The notes under the pieces: model-generated
What the model was told of the DNA's origin: nothing
The model's database searches: none
What the model saw: only the letters and a program-made list of their open reading frames with translations
Shown here: positions 19,796 to 19,805 of the stretch, piece by piece
How positions within the stretch are numbered: the first letter of the stretch is position 1
Layout: each line of letters starts with the position of its first letter
Assembly: GCA_038231175.1 (NCBI GenBank)
Contig: JBBRLU010000015.1
Location: 1-19,805, forward strand
Length of the DNA stretch: 19,805 bases
Source of the DNA: UBA4729 sp038231175
Lineage (GTDB): Bacteria > Patescibacteriota > Saccharimonadia > Saccharimonadales > UBA4665
Reading direction: 5' to 3'
Made by a program: the position numbers and the translations under genes

Positions 19796-19805
19796 TGAAC
19801 CAAGG
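19777..19805 (-). tRNA. tRNA gene, 3' end only (runs off the window)
   Basis: On the minus strand the sequence gives a T stem CTTGG/CCAAG around a canonical T loop TTCAAGT, then acceptor strand TACCCCC, discriminator A and encoded CCA. The acceptor 5' strand would be GGGGGTA, outside the window. The anticodon is not present, so the amino acid cannot be told. A terminator follows at once. Confidence 0.85.

Noticed and set aside
19533..19805. Plus-strand open frame through both 59-bp repeats (offset 186 bp, a multiple of three) with a membrane-helix-like segment
   Set aside because: The repeats are better explained as tRNA 3' end plus terminator. The frame has no ATG and runs antisense through the tRNA.
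1..19805. CRISPR array or insertion sequence
   Set aside because: No regularly spaced short repeats and no transposase-like frame or terminal inverted repeats were seen.

Overview
The window (about 19.8 kb, roughly 50% GC by eye) looks like a stretch, possibly a whole contig, from a Candidate Phyla Radiation bacterium, most like Saccharibacteria (TM7). Reasons: very tight gene packing, small single-copy housekeeping enzymes mixed with family-orphan membrane proteins, and a small 65-aa protein of a type I associate with CPR genomes. A striking run of genes has the start codon only 6-7 nt after a -10 box, which implies leaderless mRNAs. TGA is a genuine stop here: one gene ends with TGA just before a terminator, and another ends in an ATGA overlap. 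This argues against the code-25 CPR lineages. The assignment is an inference from style, not from a marker gene.

Layout. 1-94: the last codons of an unidentified gene. 110-1876: aspS. 1877-2196: an intergenic stretch holding what looks like a decayed VapBC-type toxin-antitoxin pair. 2197-5611: a three-gene operon of exported or membrane proteins; the last is a PAP2/vanadium-haloperoxidase-type enzyme. 5622-6260 (-): an AlkA-like glycosylase. 6306-6473: a promoter and leader with a 23-codon ORF. 6474-8852: a large membrane-anchored protein with Ig-like folds and a probable beta-propeller. 8833-9669: a MutY-type glycosylase gene broken by an in-frame TGA. 9703-10979: a Pro/Ala-rich tail-anchored protein, TsaC and a MazG-like pyrophosphohydrolase. 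10985-12283 (-): MurC. 12355-13599: two convergent membrane proteins sharing a bidirectional terminator. 13853-14050: the 65-aa gene with its own strong promoter, Shine-Dalgarno and terminator. 14154-16745: an operon of two unrecognised genes plus dus. 16771-17595: an alpha/beta hydrolase. 17592-18482 (-): a DMT/EamA transporter. 18578-19455 (-): a two-gene nucleotidyltransferase/partner module that looks like a toxin-antitoxin pair. 19551-19805: a perfect 59-bp direct repeat made of a tRNA 3' end plus its terminator, running off the end in a tRNA gene on the minus strand.

How the genes fit together. The housekeeping content covers translation fidelity (AspRS, TsaC, Dus, tRNA), base-excision repair (AlkA-like, broken MutY-like), nucleotide-pool sanitation (MazG-like) and peptidoglycan precursor synthesis (MurC). 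The accessory content is mainly cell surface: at least six proteins have one or two membrane segments, and several carry long Pro/Glu/Ala-rich cytoplasmic tails. Leaderless first genes contrast with internal operon genes, which keep GGAG/GAGG-like sites or overlap their predecessor.

The best candidates for something undescribed are the unrecognised pair at 14154-15757, the haloperoxidase-like surface operon, and the tRNA-end repeat structure at the right edge. None can be shown to be a new system from sequence alone.
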